A stretch of DNA of 64,000 bases from JBNKHG01 sp050290225 (GCA_050290225.1 JBNKHG010000023.1:6443-70442), one strand, 5' to 3'. Counted from the stretch's first letter, positions 18,738-28,922 are shown. A program made the numbers and translations. Notes: generated by a model from the letters alone, not told the origin.

Positions 18738-20528
18738 TTAAAACCAGTCGGGCTCCAGCGCCATCATGGCCTCGATACCTGCAGTCAGCATTTCGCTCAG
18801 GGCTTTAGTCTGCGGTAACAGGTGCTGGAAGAAGAAGCGTGCCGTCACCAGCTTGGCCCTGTAAAAATCGTCACCGCTGTCCTGTTGCGCCAGCGCCACA
18901 CTGGCCATCCGGGCCCACATATAGGCCATAGCGTTATAGCCAAACAGGTGCAGGTAGTTTACCGCCGCCGCACCCACTGCATTGACATCGCCGCCCTTGG
19001 CGCGCTCGACGATTGCTGTGGTAACCGCTTTCAGATTCGCCAGCTCTGCGGTCAAGGGGACAATGAATTCAGCCATCCCTTCCTGGTCGCCACAGCTGTC
19101 GACAAAATCCTGTACATCAGCTGCAAAAGCCTCGACAAACTCTCCGCCATTCATGACCACCTTGCGCCCCATCAGGTCCATGGCCTGAATGCCGTTGGTC
19201 CCCTCGTAGATCTGGGTGATGCGAACATCACGCACCAGCTGCTCCTGCCCCCACTCGCGGATAAAGCCGTGGCCACCAAACACCTGTTGACCCATCACCG
19301 CTGTATCCAGTCCCTTGTCAGTAAGGAAGGCCTTGGCCACGGGCGTCAGCAGAGCCACCAGTTTATCGGCATTTTTACGCTCCCCTTCATTGTCACTGAA
19401 CTTGGCAATGTCGAGCCACTTGGCCACGTAGGTGGAGAAAGCACGGCTGCCCTCAACGAAGGCGCGCATACTCATCAGCATACGGCGCACATCCGGGTGC
19501 ACAATGATCGGATCGGCCACCTTGTCGGGATTAACGGTGCCTCCCGGGGCGCGGCTCTGGAGGCGGTCGCGGGCGTATGCCACCGCGTTCTGGTAGGAGG
19601 CCTCACTGGCTCCCAAGCCCTGAATTCCCACGCCCAAACGCTCGTAATTCATCATGGTAAACATACAGGCCAGGCCCTGGTTTTCCTCGCCCACCAACCA
19701 ACCTTTGGCACCGTCATAGTTCATCACACAGGTGGCTGAGGCCTTGATACCCATCTTCTTCTCAAGGGAGCCCACGTGTACACCATTGCGCTCGCCCAGG
19801 GAACCGTCGTCGTTGACCAGCAACTTTGGCACCAGGAAAAGCGAGATACCCTTGGGACCAGCTGGTGCGTTCGGCAGTTTGGCCAACACCAGATGAATGA
19901 TGTTTTCAGCCATATCGTGATCACCCCAGGTGATAAAAATCTTGGTACCGGTGATACTGTAGCTGCCGTCGCTGTTGGGTTCCGCCTTGGTACGGATAAT
20001 CCCCAGATCGGTACCCGCATGGGGCTCGGTCAGGTCCATGGCACCCGCCCAGGTGCCTGCATACATATTGGGCAGGTATTTCTCTTTTAATGCATCGCTG
20101 CCATGGGCATTAAGGGACAGGCAGGCTCCAGCGTTCAACATCGGCGACAGGCCAAACGACATATTGGCCCCCTGCACCATCTCTTCCACCTGGGCCACCA
20201 GGGTTTTGGGCATGCCCATACCACCGTACTCAGGATTGCCGCCCAAGCTGTTCCAGCCCCCCTCGATAAAAGTGGCATAGGCCTCCTTGAAGCCCTCGGG
20301 CGCTGTAACCACACCATTGTCCCAGCGGGAGCCCTGCTCATCCGCTTCGCGATTCAAGGGAGCCAGGACTTGCGCGGCAATCTTGCCGCTCTCTTCCAAG
20401 ATGGCGTCTGCCGTTTCCATATCCACCGTTTCCGCCAGAGCCGGCAGGGAAGCCCAAAGCTTTTCCGCCTCAAACACCTCATTCAATACAAAGCGCATGT
20501 CGCGCAGGGGAGCTGTATATTCGCCCAT
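18738..20528 (-). CDS. Acyl-CoA dehydrogenase with C-terminal extension (DmdC-like family)
   Basis: ATG 20528 is chosen because GAGGG precedes it, giving 596 residues. This is much longer than the 380-400 residues of short-form dehydrogenases. The N-terminus (YTAPLRDMRFVLNEV), TEPHAGTDLGIIRTKA, GTKIFITWGDHDM and the catalytic IYEGTNGIQAMDL (Glu near 441) match the long acyl-CoA dehydrogenase group. That group includes 3-methylmercaptopropionyl-CoA dehydrogenase DmdC. The true substrate may be a medium or long acyl-CoA or methylmercaptopropionyl-CoA; sequence alone cannot decide. A PsrA-like operator lies about 150 bp upstream, favouring fatty-acid control. Confidence 0.92.
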   Translation of the reverse strand: MGEYTAPLRDMRFVLNEVFEAEKLWASLPALAETVDMETADAILEESGKIAAQVLAPLNREADEQGSRWDNGVVTAPEGFKEAYATFIEGGWNSLGGNPEYGGMGMPKTLVAQVEEMVQGANMSFGLSPMLNAGACLSLNAHGSDALKEKYLPNMYAGTWAGAMDLTEPHAGTDLGIIRTKAEPNSDGSYSITGTKIFITWGDHDMAENIIHLVLAKLPNAPAGPKGISLFLVPKLLVNDDGSLGERNGVHVGSLEKKMGIKASATCVMNYDGAKGWLVGEENQGLACMFTMMNYERLGVGIQGLGASEASYQNAVAYARDRLQSRAPGGTVNPDKVADPIIVHPDVRRMLMSMRAFVEGSRAFSTYVAKWLDIAKFSDNEGERKNADKLVALLTPVAKAFLTDKGLDTAVMGQQVFGGHGFIREWGQEQLVRDVRITQIYEGTNGIQAMDLMGRKVVMNGGEFVEAFAADVQDFVDSCGDQEGMAEFIVPLTAELANLKAVTTAIVERAKGGDVNAVGAAAVNYLHLFGYNAMAYMWARMASVALAQQDSGDDFYRAKLVTARFFFQHLLPQTKALSEMLTAGIEAMMALEPDWF

Positions 20529-20672
20529 TGTGCCCTCACTCAGGTTGAAAGTTTGCAATTACGGATAGTGTGCGCCGGCGCCGGAACTGCAGCAAGTAGC
20601 CATCTTTATTGTAGCTACTCCCGCCGCCCCTCTCCTCAGCGCGAAAGATCTATTCAGGATGTACAAGATATA

Positions 20673-20701
20673 TTCAAACATATGTTTGAAACATACGTTT
20701 A
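20673..20701. promoter_or_regulatory. PsrA-like TetR operator upstream of the acyl-CoA dehydrogenase
   Basis: An 18-bp perfect palindrome TTCAAACATATGTTTGAA (20673-20690) is overlapped by a second imperfect one, GAAACATACGTTTA (20688-20701). The published Pseudomonas PsrA motif is G/CAAAC-N2-4-GTTTG/C, which both match. The rest of the 372-bp gap 20529-20900 holds no gene. An inverted repeat GCCAAGTG/CACTTGGC (20844-20851 and 20883-20890) follows the metalloprotease gene and may end its transcript. Confidence 0.65.
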
Positions 20702-20900
20702 TTTCAGATTGCTGTCAAGCGCAGGTGGGATTCACAGTCATGGGAATCTGGCAGATTCGGGAAAACTAAAGCAAGAGCACTCCAGCTCAATGCGTCCGGC
20801 ACCTTACGCCACATAAGGATCTATAAATTGAGATGGAGAATTTGCCAAGTGCTCCGATACCCCCAATGTTGCGGTGGCACGACACTTGGCCGAATGAAGG

Positions 20901-21740
20901 TCACACAGTTTGATCGAAATGGGAGCCGGTATCACGTCCCGACGCCAGCACACCGATTTCCGCAAGATGGCGCTGAAGATCTTTTTGGCGCAGGCGAGTA
21001 GCTTCAGCATCCTGCTTCCGGTTAGTGACGGGATGCTCCGGTTCGGCAGACTCGTCAGCCAAGGCGTTCTGCTCCTGCTTATCCGCCGCCTCAGCCTTCT
21101 CTCGCTCGACACGCTGCCTACCCTCGAGGGTTTGCCGGCGTTCGCTATCGGCAATCTCCGCCAGTGCCTTGGCCTCCATGCTGGCCGCCTCTGCTGCAAT
21201 CCGGCGATCCTGGAGAGAAGGATCAGCCGGGGCATTGGCTGCCGCTTTGATGTGGCGAGCCTTGGCTAGTGTAGCCTGCGGATCTCCTGCCACCTCTCCG
21301 GCACTGATATCAACTTCACCGGAGACGGCATAGTTGACTCCGTCAGGGCCACGTGTGAACTGGTATTGCGGCGTATTGGCAAATCGACCTCCGACTGCTG
21401 CGTGCGCAGCCTCATGGGCACGCACCTCGCGGTCCCGAGCGGCCAGTCGCTTGATTTCCTCAAGCTCCTGTTGTTTCTCGGCTTCCTCCTGCCGCTGCTG
21501 TTGCTCCTCCCGCCGGACGCTATCGTCGTCGACGCCTCTCAATCGCTCGCGTTCTTCCACATCGTTGGGGTGTTCGTCCGGTCCCCGACGGTTTTCGGCG
21601 TTGGCCGATTCCGCCGAAGCCTCAATGGATTTAAACCGAGAATCCTTGTTTTCCGGGTTTTCCTCTCCCACCGGCAGCCGTCCTACCGGCGCAAAGGGAG
21701 CGACGGCATTGGCCAGATTCGTGGGCGAGCTGACAATCAC
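20901..21740 (-). CDS. SprA-family putative metalloprotease
   Basis: The 279-residue hydrophilic protein has a long low-complexity, Glu/Arg/Gln-rich first half (EEQQQRQEEAEKQQELEE, likely coiled coil). A zinc-protease-like motif follows, VRAHEAAHAAVGG (HExxH). The domain continues as FTRGPDGVNYAVSGEVDIS and GDPQATLAKARHIKAAANAP, the diagnostic core of the SprA-related family. The C-terminus is again charged and helical. No signal peptide is present. It follows a small gene by 3 bp, so both are likely co-translated. Confidence 0.85.
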   Translation of the reverse strand: MIVSSPTNLANAVAPFAPVGRLPVGEENPENKDSRFKSIEASAESANAENRRGPDEHPNDVEERERLRGVDDDSVRREEQQQRQEEAEKQQELEEIKRLAARDREVRAHEAAHAAVGGRFANTPQYQFTRGPDGVNYAVSGEVDISAGEVAGDPQATLAKARHIKAAANAPADPSLQDRRIAAEAASMEAKALAEIADSERRQTLEGRQRVEREKAEAADKQEQNALADESAEPEHPVTNRKQDAEATRLRQKDLQRHLAEIGVLASGRDTGSHFDQTV

Positions 21741-21743
21741 GGG

Positions 21744-21998
21744 TTATGCCTCAACATCCAGGAGGGCGCCAATCATATCGTCGGCGGTACTGACTACCTT
21801 GGCCGAAGCTTCAAACAACAGGGTTTCCACTTTCATCTCAACCAGGGGTTCTACAATGTCTTGCTGGAGATCCAGAGGCTGGGATTCCTCCCGGCCAGCC
21901 AGGGCGATCGTCTGGGCCGCATCGGATATTTCGGCAGAGCTGTTTTGCATGCCGATTAAACCCTGTTGTAGCACGGATCCGGTTGCTGCAATGGTCAC
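21744..21998 (-). CDS. Small protein, partner of the SprA-like metalloprotease
   Basis: GTG 21998 is favoured because GCGAGGCG lies just upstream, giving 84 residues; an alternative GTG at 22082 gives 112. The peptide (SVLQQGLIGMQNSSAEISDA, then LVEMKVETLLFEASAKVV) resembles the helical ends of flagellar rod and hook-type proteins, where short N- and C-terminal helices pair. No membrane segment is visible in the short form. It lies 3 bp before the metalloprotease gene. The flagellar resemblance is weak and should be read as a hint only. Confidence 0.6.
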   Translation of the reverse strand: MTIAATGSVLQQGLIGMQNSSAEISDAAQTIALAGREESQPLDLQQDIVEPLVEMKVETLLFEASAKVVSTADDMIGALLDVEA

Positions 21999-22253
21999 AG
22001 TCGCCTCGCTTGTCGCATTAAATCTTCGTGTAGTTAGTTGAATATTAGCGCTGCCGGCTGCAATAAATAGCAACCAGGTCACATTTTAGGCAACTCATGA
22101 TATGGCGGCTTATCCCAAGCCAATACCTAAATGCGTAAAACCAGCCCATTCGACGCCAATTAATGGGTAATTATTTTACTGTTTCTTTGCACAGAGAATA
22201 GTCAAAAAAGCGTTAGACGCTATCCTATTTAAGACGAATTTGGCGCAATAACT

Positions 22254-22940
22254 TCAGGAATCAAACAGAATGTCTATATGCAGGTGTTCGGCAGCCTCGA
22301 GCGGCGAGGCACCAGGCAGGTAGGGCAACTCTCCCAAACAGGGAAAAGGCAGCCATTGTTTCAAGGTGTCGAAATTTTCTGTGTAGCAGCTCATCGACCG
22401 ATCGATACGGTTGGCGACCCATCCAGCCAGGGGCAGCCCATCGCGGACGATGACCTCCGCTGTCAGCAGCGCGTGATTAATACAACCCAACCGCATGCCC
22501 ACCACCAGAATTACCGGCAGCTGCAGCTCCCGGGCGAGATCAGCAAGCGTCTCACGGGGGTTCAGAGGTACCCGCCAACCACCTGCTCCTTCGATCAGGG
22601 TAAAGTCGGCACGCTGCATCATTACTCCACGGCAAAAACCCGCAAGGCGCGATACGGTAATATTGCGCCCCGCCTGGACAGCAGCGATATGGGGAGCGAT
22701 AGCCGGTTCCAGCGCAACGGGATTAATCTGTTCATAGGGCAGATCCAGGCTCATGGCCTGCTGCAAAGTGAGTGCATCATCGTTGCGTAACCCGGTATCG
22801 GTCTGAACGCAGCCCGCCGCCACCGGTTTCATGGCCAGGGTGGACTTACCCTGCTTCTCCGCCGCCTTTAACAGGGCGGAGGCGACGAAGGTTTTTCCGG
22901 CATCGGTATCGGTACCCGTGAGAAAAAATGTCTTTGCCAT
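22254..22940 (-). CDS. bioD: Dethiobiotin synthetase
   Basis: ATG 22940 begins MAKTFFLTGTDTDAGKTFVA, the P-loop form of BioD; longer frames upstream overlap the bioHC coding end without homology. The 228-residue enzyme carboxylates 7,8-diaminopelargonate with ATP and CO2. The GAGGWRVPL segment is intact. It is the last gene of bioB-bioF-bioHC-bioD. No bioA is seen in the window, so the aminotransferase must be encoded elsewhere. Confidence 0.95.
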   Translation of the reverse strand: MAKTFFLTGTDTDAGKTFVASALLKAAEKQGKSTLAMKPVAAGCVQTDTGLRNDDALTLQQAMSLDLPYEQINPVALEPAIAPHIAAVQAGRNITVSRLAGFCRGVMMQRADFTLIEGAGGWRVPLNPRETLADLARELQLPVILVVGMRLGCINHALLTAEVIVRDGLPLAGWVANRIDRSMSCYTENFDTLKQWLPFPCLGELPYLPGASPLEAAEHLHIDILFDS

Positions 22941-22974
22941 GGTTTTCCAGCTATTGAGACTTCTGCCATCGCTA

Positions 22975-24594
22975 CTAGCGTGACAGTTCGAGATAGTACA
23001 CTTCATAGGTGGCCGGCAGCAGACCATCGCGACGGAAACGCTCGTAGGCTTCGCGGAACTGTTGCAAACGTCGGCGCCCCGTCAGTCCTGCGCTCTGCCC
23101 ACTATTAACATTGTGGGCGCCCAACGCCTTCAGTTGGTGGGTCAATTCGCGCAACTGCTCATATTGCAGCACCCGGTCCCGCGCCTGCCAACTCACCAAC
23201 TCCAGATCGGCTCCGGCAATCGCCTGTTGCAAGTCACCGGCAGCGACAAAATGGTTAACATGGGCATAGTTGTCCACTGATTGCCACGCGGTCCGCAGTT
23301 CAAACAGGGTACGGGGACCGAGGGTCGACAGGTAAGCTTTTCCCCCCGGTTTCAGCACTCGCCGCAATTCACCAAACAGCGCAGGCAGATTTTCACACCA
23401 CTGGATGGCGAGACTGGAAAACACCAGATCGACACTCTCATCAGTCAGCGGCAAGGCTTCGGCATCGGCACAAAGCCATCGGGGAGATGCACCGATAACT
23501 GCCTTTTGAACCCGTTTTCGGGCGTAGTGCAACATGCCTTCGGCAATATCCAGGCCCAAAAACGTTGCCGCCGGATACTGTTGCAACAACTGCCTGGAGA
23601 AACAGCCTGTGCCACACCCCAAATCCACCACCCGCGCCGGCGCTTGCACGGATACCTGGCGCAGGAGTTGCTCCCCCACAAACCGCTGCAAATCCGCCAC
23701 CGCATCATAGGTTGGCGCAGCGCGACTGAAAGAGTCGGCTATTTTACGCTTGTCGAGATGGTATTTTTCAACAGCCAGGAAAGCCCTGACGGCAGCAGCC
23801 ACCCGATGCGGCTGCGACCAGTGCACGGCATGGCCACTGGCGTCAAGAATCTGCACCTGCTGCCTGGGGGCGACCAGGCCACGCACGTGCTCGGCGGCGT
23901 TAACCGGCACCAGGGCATCACCGTCCGCAAACAGGTGCAAACCAGGCTGCGACAAGTGCGCCACAAGTTCGGTATTGTCAATTTGTCCCAGCAATCTTAG
24001 TGCCTGAAGCCAGTTATCATTGTCGAGTTCTTCGCTGCGGGTGCCGCAACGGGCATTGAGCTGACGCAATTGTTTTAGCAGCTGGCGCTCCTGGGGGTCC
24101 CCCTGTGCCACCAGTCCACAGAATCGCTTGAGAGTCGCCGCCGGTGACTGGGCAAATGCCGCCAGGAATTCACGATAGGTCGAAGCCGGCATACAGTGCG
24201 GACTCCCAGAAGCGGCAAATCGCAGGTTGGCTCCCACGGTGATCAAGCGAGTCACTCTCTGCGGGTAGCGGCCGGCCAGAGCCGTAGCCAGCATCCCGCC
24301 CAGGGACCACCCCATATATGCGGCGTGCGGGGGCAACTGCTCCAGCAGGTGCTTCAACACAGCATCCAGGGAATAATCCTCGACCATGTCGCTGGCGCCA
24401 AAACCCGGCAGATCGACAGTAATCACCTGGGTAAATTCCTGCAGCAGTGGCAACAGGGCTCCCCAGCTGCGACTGTCTCCCCCCCAACCGTGCAGCAACA
24501 CCAGCGGCTCAGGCATCAGTGTCTCTCCGGACGCCGGGTAATGGGTGACGGCCACTGGCGGCATCGGAAGTTGTTCAGCAACAGCGTTAATCAC
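22975..24594 (-). CDS. bioHC: Bifunctional biotin synthesis protein BioHC (pimeloyl-ACP esterase fused to malonyl-ACP methyltransferase)
   Basis: The 539-residue fusion has an alpha/beta-hydrolase domain at residues 1-270 ([15 protein letters not shown], nucleophile in GWSLGG with Ser97, His in DASGHAVHW). A class I methyltransferase domain follows from about 285 ([44 protein letters not shown]). BioC methylates malonyl-ACP to prime pimelate synthesis and BioH removes the methyl group at the end, so one polypeptide holds the opening and closing steps. Such fusions are known from Saccharophagus, Teredinibacter and Cellvibrio. The GTG start overlaps the bioF stop (GTGA). Confidence 0.95.
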   Translation of the reverse strand: MINAVAEQLPMPPVAVTHYPASGETLMPEPLVLLHGWGGDSRSWGALLPLLQEFTQVITVDLPGFGASDMVEDYSLDAVLKHLLEQLPPHAAYMGWSLGGMLATALAGRYPQRVTRLITVGANLRFAASGSPHCMPASTYREFLAAFAQSPAATLKRFCGLVAQGDPQERQLLKQLRQLNARCGTRSEELDNDNWLQALRLLGQIDNTELVAHLSQPGLHLFADGDALVPVNAAEHVRGLVAPRQQVQILDASGHAVHWSQPHRVAAAVRAFLAVEKYHLDKRKIADSFSRAAPTYDAVADLQRFVGEQLLRQVSVQAPARVVDLGCGTGCFSRQLLQQYPAATFLGLDIAEGMLHYARKRVQKAVIGASPRWLCADAEALPLTDESVDLVFSSLAIQWCENLPALFGELRRVLKPGGKAYLSTLGPRTLFELRTAWQSVDNYAHVNHFVAAGDLQQAIAGADLELVSWQARDRVLQYEQLRELTHQLKALGAHNVNSGQSAGLTGRRRLQQFREAYERFRRDGLLPATYEVYYLELSR

Positions 24595-25760
24595 GCGACC
24601 TCCCTCACAGCAGTATCCAACGCCTCCAGCAGACGCACCACCTGGGTCTCGGTATGCGCGGCCGATAGGGTGATACGCAGTCGGGCACTGCCCGCGGCTA
24701 CTGTCGGCGGTCGAATCGCCCCCACCAACAAGCCCTGTCGCTCAAGTGCCTCAGCCACCAGCAATGTGCGTGATTCGCTGCCAAGCACAACCGGCTGAAT
24801 CGGTGTGGGGGAATCCATCAGCGCCAGCCCCAGGTCCTGGGCGCCCGCCCGAAAACGAGCAATAAGTCGCTGCAGGTGTTCGCGGCGCCAACTTTCTTCC
24901 CGCACCAGTTTCAAACTGGCGCGACTGGCCGCAGCCACCGCAGGCGGTAACGCGGTGGTGTAAATGTAGCTGCGGGCAAACTGAATCAGGGTTTCGATAA
25001 GCGTTTCACTGCCAGCGACGAAGGCACCAAAACTTCCCAGACTCTTGCCCAGGGTTCCCATCAACACGGGTAGCTGCGCCTGGTCGAGCTGAAAATGTTC
25101 AGCACAACCGCCACCAGTTGCCCCCAGGCACCCGAGCCCGTGGGCGTCGTCAACCATCAGCCAGGCATTGTGGGCAGTGGCCAATCGAGCCAACTGCGGC
25201 AGCGGCGCCAGATCGCCGTCCATACTGAAAACGCCGTCCACCACCACCAGTTTGCGCCCGCACTCGGTTTTGTGCAGGCGTTTGTCCAGGTTGTCGAGGT
25301 CATTGTGCAAAAAGCGCTGAAAGCGAGCGCCGCTCAGCAGTCCACCGTCCAGCAGCGAGGCGTGATTGAGCTTGTCTTCAAATACCCCGTCACCCTTGTC
25401 CAGCAGAGCGGTGATTACCCCCAGGTTGGCCATATAACCGGTGGAAAACAACAGCGCCCGATCGCGACCGGTAAAGTCCGCCAACTCTTCCTCCAGCGCA
25501 TGGTGCTCCAGAGAATGGCCAATGACCAAATGAGAGGCCCCACTGCCAACACCATAACGGTTTGAGGCATCGCGCAGGGCTTCGGCAACCTTGGGGTGAT
25601 TGGCCAACCCAAGGTAATCGTTGCTGCAAAAAGCGAGCATCGATTTTCCGTCGACGACGATTTCCGGCCCCTGCGCAGAAGCCAGAAGTTTGCGGTAGCG
25701 GTAGAGATGGTCGCGCTGGCGTTGAGCCAGCGCAGGAGCCAGCACCTGGTCCATAGTCAT
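24591..25760 (-). CDS. bioF: 8-amino-7-oxononanoate synthase
   Basis: The 389-residue PLP enzyme condenses pimeloyl-ACP with alanine. The start at ATG 25760 gives a normal BioF N-terminus ([20 protein letters not shown]); a TTG-initiated longer form (25811) is less likely. Motifs are [24 protein letters not shown] and the PLP lysine in [16 protein letters not shown] (near 238). It overlaps bioHC by 4 bp, implying translational coupling. Confidence 0.95.
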   Translation of the reverse strand: MTMDQVLAPALAQRQRDHLYRYRKLLASAQGPEIVVDGKSMLAFCSNDYLGLANHPKVAEALRDASNRYGVGSGASHLVIGHSLEHHALEEELADFTGRDRALLFSTGYMANLGVITALLDKGDGVFEDKLNHASLLDGGLLSGARFQRFLHNDLDNLDKRLHKTECGRKLVVVDGVFSMDGDLAPLPQLARLATAHNAWLMVDDAHGLGCLGATGGGCAEHFQLDQAQLPVLMGTLGKSLGSFGAFVAGSETLIETLIQFARSYIYTTALPPAVAAASRASLKLVREESWRREHLQRLIARFRAGAQDLGLALMDSPTPIQPVVLGSESRTLLVAEALERQGLLVGAIRPPTVAAGSARLRITLSAAHTETQVVRLLEALDTAVREVA

Positions 25761-25827
25761 GCCGTTATCACAATGACCTGCTGCTGATTGAGGGGAGCGG
25801 AACACGAACAATTACCGGAGGTTCGGT

Positions 25828-26886
25828 CTATTTGGCGGCGTTATAAAAGTACTGGTCATTCCGAGCTTCCTCAATGGAAGCCAGGATAGCCTCTTCCTGC
25901 TCGGTCTCGTCCTGTTGGACTTCATAGGCTTCCTGCTTGATTCCCAGGCGTTGCAATAGATGCATATCCTTGTTGGCTTCAGGATTGGGGGTCGTCAACA
26001 GTTTTTCGCCGTAAAAGATGGAATTAGCGCCGGCCATAAAGGCCAGGGCCTGCATTTGTTCGTTCATTTCCTCGCGACCGGCGGATAGGCGCACATGGGA
26101 AGCGGGCATCAGAATGCGCGCCACCGCGATAGTGCGAATAAAGTCGAATGGGTCCAGGTCTTCATTGTCCGCCAGGGGAGTACCTTCGACCCGCACCAGC
26201 ATGTTCACCGGCACCGATTCCGGGTGTTCAGCCATATTGGCCAGTTGAATCAACAATCCGGCGCGGTCCTTGGCCTCTTCGCCCATACCAACAATGCCGC
26301 CGCAGCAGACTTTCATGCCGGCCTTTCGTACATTGGAGAGAGTATCGAGCCGATCCTGATAGGTGCGGGTGGTAATAATATCGCCGTAGAATTCAGGCGA
26401 GGTGTCCAGGTTGTGGTTGTAGTAGTCAAGACCGGCATCAGCCAGTTGCTGGGCCTGATCTTCGCTGACCATCCCCAGGGTCATACAGGTTTCCATGCCC
26501 AATGCCTTGACGCCCTCCACCATGGCCGTGACATAGGTCATATCCTTCTTCTTTGGTGAGCGCCAGGCCGCCCCCATACAAAAGCGGGTGGCGCCACTGG
26601 CCTTGGCTGCCTTGGCCTCCTCAATGACTTTCTCCACTTTCATCAATTTTTCTTTTTCGAGGCCGGTGTCATAGCGGGCGCTCTGGGGACAATATTTGCA
26701 ATCCTCGGGGCAGGCGCCGGTCTTGATCGAACAGAGCGTGCTGATCTGCACTTGGTTGGGATCAAAGAACTGGCGGTGTACCGTCTGCGCCTGGAACAGC
26801 AGGTCGTTGAAAGGCAAAGCGAACAGCGCCATGACTTCGTCGCGGCTCCAGTCGTGGCGGATCTTGACATTGGCGGACGCGTGCAT
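25828..26886 (-). CDS. bioB: Biotin synthase
   Basis: The 352-residue radical SAM enzyme inserts sulfur into dethiobiotin. The [4Fe-4S] motif C59-x3-C63-x2-C66 ([11 protein letters not shown]) is intact. [12 protein letters not shown] and [21 protein letters not shown], which contribute the second-cluster ligands, are also intact. GAGAGG precedes ATG 26886. It is the first gene of the biotin operon, with a clear promoter upstream. Confidence 0.97.
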   Translation of the reverse strand: MHASANVKIRHDWSRDEVMALFALPFNDLLFQAQTVHRQFFDPNQVQISTLCSIKTGACPEDCKYCPQSARYDTGLEKEKLMKVEKVIEEAKAAKASGATRFCMGAAWRSPKKKDMTYVTAMVEGVKALGMETCMTLGMVSEDQAQQLADAGLDYYNHNLDTSPEFYGDIITTRTYQDRLDTLSNVRKAGMKVCCGGIVGMGEEAKDRAGLLIQLANMAEHPESVPVNMLVRVEGTPLADNEDLDPFDFIRTIAVARILMPASHVRLSAGREEMNEQMQALAFMAGANSIFYGEKLLTTPNPEANKDMHLLQRLGIKQEAYEVQQDETEQEEAILASIEEARNDQYFYNAAK

Positions 26887-26969
26887 AGGTGCCTCTCAAT
26901 GGATAATGGAGAAAAATTAATGATAACGACTTATGGCTTCAGCCATCAGTGCAACGCAAAATTGCGCTA

Positions 26970-26997
26970 ATAATAACCAACCGGCAGCACCTGTCAA
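26970..26997 (-). promoter_or_regulatory. Promoter of the bioB operon
   Basis: On the minus strand, -35 TTGACA (26997-26992), a 16-bp spacer and -10 TATTAT (26975-26970) point toward bioB. The spacer and flanks contain GGTTGACA and GGTTGGTTA, direct rather than inverted GGTT repeats. I therefore see no convincing BirA box. comF diverges from the same 140-bp gap. Confidence 0.6.
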
Positions 26998-27026
26998 CCA
27001 AAAACCCAATCAAGAGTTAACTAATA

Positions 27027-27761
27027 ATGCAGCTATTCCATACGCTGGCCAACCACGTCCTGACCAGCCGATGCCTCTTGTGCGGGCTGTCCTGTGATGG
27101 ACATAGCCACCTGTGTCGCCTCTGTACCGGCGATTTGCCCTGGCTGGTCGATCCCTGCGCTCTATGCGGAATACCATTGATTCCCAACACCACGCAACTC
27201 CCCTTTAGCGGCGACCACATTTGCGGCCCATGCATCAAATCGCCACCGGTTTACGACCACTGTTACGCACCCTTTTTCTATGCCCCACCCATGGATTATC
27301 TGATCAGCGCCTTTAAAGACCGGCATCAAATGCTTCCGGGCCGACTGCTGGCCAATCTGCTCACCGATTTCCTGATACACACCTATCACGATCAAAACTG
27401 GCCCCACCAGGTGATAACGGTACCCGTGCACTGGTGGCGACGCCTGATGCGGGGCTTCAACCAGACTGAAGTCCTCGGCTACCAGTTGGCGGACAAGCTG
27501 CCGATCAGTGTTAATACCGGGCATTGCAGGCGCCTTCAAGCGAGGCTCCAACAGCGGGGACAATCCCGCCGTCAGCGCCAGCGCAATCTGCATCAGGTAT
27601 TTACCGTCAATGGTGACTTCAGCGGTCAGCATATCGCGATTCTGGACGACGTGGTCACCACGGGCAGTACTGTGACGGAGATCAGTCGCCTCCTACGTGC
27701 GGCCGGAGCGACACGCATTGATATCTGGGCGCTGGCACGCACACCCTCTGTATCGAGCTGA
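27027..27761 (+). CDS. comF: ComF/GntX-family phosphoribosyltransferase-like protein
   Basis: The 244-residue protein has an N-terminal zinc-finger region with paired cysteines (CLLCGLSCDG, HLCRLCTGDL, CALCG, HICGPCIKSP). A type I phosphoribosyltransferase fold follows, with VITVPVHWWRRLMRGFNQTE and the PRPP loop IAILDDVVTTGSTVTE. Homologues act in DNA uptake (ComF) or are poorly characterised (GntX). It is divergent from bioB, an arrangement common in gammaproteobacteria. Confidence 0.9.
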   Translation: MQLFHTLANHVLTSRCLLCGLSCDGHSHLCRLCTGDLPWLVDPCALCGIPLIPNTTQLPFSGDHICGPCIKSPPVYDHCYAPFFYAPPMDYLISAFKDRHQMLPGRLLANLLTDFLIHTYHDQNWPHQVITVPVHWWRRLMRGFNQTEVLGYQLADKLPISVNTGHCRRLQARLQQRGQSRRQRQRNLHQVFTVNGDFSGQHIAILDDVVTTGSTVTEISRLLRAAGATRIDIWALARTPSVSS

Positions 27762-27926
27762 ATCTGAAAGCACGTTAACCCGGGTGATACCTGCGTTCGG
27801 CGGTACAGAGACTCTGACAATTTGGCAACCGCCAGCCGGTGGCGGTCGATCTTTCGCGGGCCGACAGCGTACAATAGTGGCCGGACCGAATGGGTCCGCT
27901 CTATTTAAATTATCGGCAGTACAGTT

Positions 27927-28922
27927 ATGAGCGATTCGCCCCAAGGCGCCCACCCCTACGACCGCTTGACCCCGGATACCGTTATCGATGCTGTGGAGAG
28001 TACAGGCCTGTTGAGCGATGCCCGCATTCTCGCCCTCAACAGTTACGAAAACCGTGTCTACCAAGTGGGCATTGAGGAAGGCACGCCGGTCATTGCCAAG
28101 TTCTACCGCCCAGGGCGATGGAGCGACGATCAGATTCTGGAGGAACACGCCTTTACCACCAGGCTCGAGGCGCTGGAAGTTTCAGTGGTGCCTCCAATAG
28201 CCAATGAGGAGGGCCACACCTTGCTCTGCTATGACGGATTTCGTTTTTCCGTCTACCGGCGTCAGGGTGGCCATGCACCGGAACTGGACAACCTGGATCA
28301 CCTGTTGAGCCTGGGACGGGTAATTGGGCGTATGCACAATTACGGCAAGGCTGGCTTGTTCAAGCACCGCCCCACGCTCGACATCCAGTCCTACGGTATC
28401 GATAGCGCCCGATATTTATTGGACAACAACTTTTTACCCGAGGCACTGAAACCGGCCTACAGCACTCTGTCAGCAGACCTGATCACAAAAGTTTCCGCCA
28501 CTTTCGAGCGGGTGGAGTTTGCGCCAATTCGCCTGCACGGTGACTGCCACCCGGGCAATATTCTCTGGCGCCACGACGCTCCCCATTTTGTCGATTTCGA
28601 CGATGCCCGCAACGGCCCCGCGATTCAGGACCTGTGGATGCTGCTGTCGGGCAGCCGCAGCCAGCAGGTGGAACAGCTATCGGAGGTGCTGGAGGGTTAC
28701 CAGGAGTTCTGCGATTTTAATTTCGCCGAGCTGGCCCTGATCGAACCCCTTCGCACGCTACGACTGATGCATTACAGTGCCTGGCTGGCCCGGCGCTGGC
28801 AGGATCCGGCCTTCCCACTGAATTTTCCCTGGTTTAATACGGAACGCTATTGGGCGGAGCATATCCTGGAACTGCGAGAGCAAATGGCGGCCCTGGACGA
28901 AGAACCCCTGGCGATTTTCTAG
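27927..28922 (+). CDS. srkA: Stress-response serine/threonine kinase SrkA (YihE/RdoA)
   Basis: The 331-residue protein has an aminoglycoside-phosphotransferase-like kinase fold. The nucleotide-binding lysine is in PVIAKFYRPGRW, the catalytic loop is RLHGDCHPGNILW (about 204-216) and the metal-binding Asp is in HFVDFDDARNGP. SrkA counters MazF-dependent death after Cpx stress in E. coli. No dsbA follows here, unlike the enterobacterial arrangement; cysE lies downstream instead. Confidence 0.93.
   Translation: MSDSPQGAHPYDRLTPDTVIDAVESTGLLSDARILALNSYENRVYQVGIEEGTPVIAKFYRPGRWSDDQILEEHAFTTRLEALEVSVVPPIANEEGHTLLCYDGFRFSVYRRQGGHAPELDNLDHLLSLGRVIGRMHNYGKAGLFKHRPTLDIQSYGIDSARYLLDNNFLPEALKPAYSTLSADLITKVSATFERVEFAPIRLHGDCHPGNILWRHDAPHFVDFDDARNGPAIQDLWMLLSGSRSQQVEQLSEVLEGYQEFCDFNFAELALIEPLRTLRLMHYSAWLARRWQDPAFPLNFPWFNTERYWAEHILELREQMAALDEEPLAIF

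Noticed and set aside
20804..21235. 143-codon Arg-rich frame on the minus strand
   Set aside because: Overlaps the metalloprotease gene in another frame of the same strand; Arg/Ser bias is that of a shifted frame.
26976..27000. BirA operator at bioB
   Set aside because: The GGTT elements are direct repeats; the inverted TTGTAAACC/GGTTTACAA pattern is not there.
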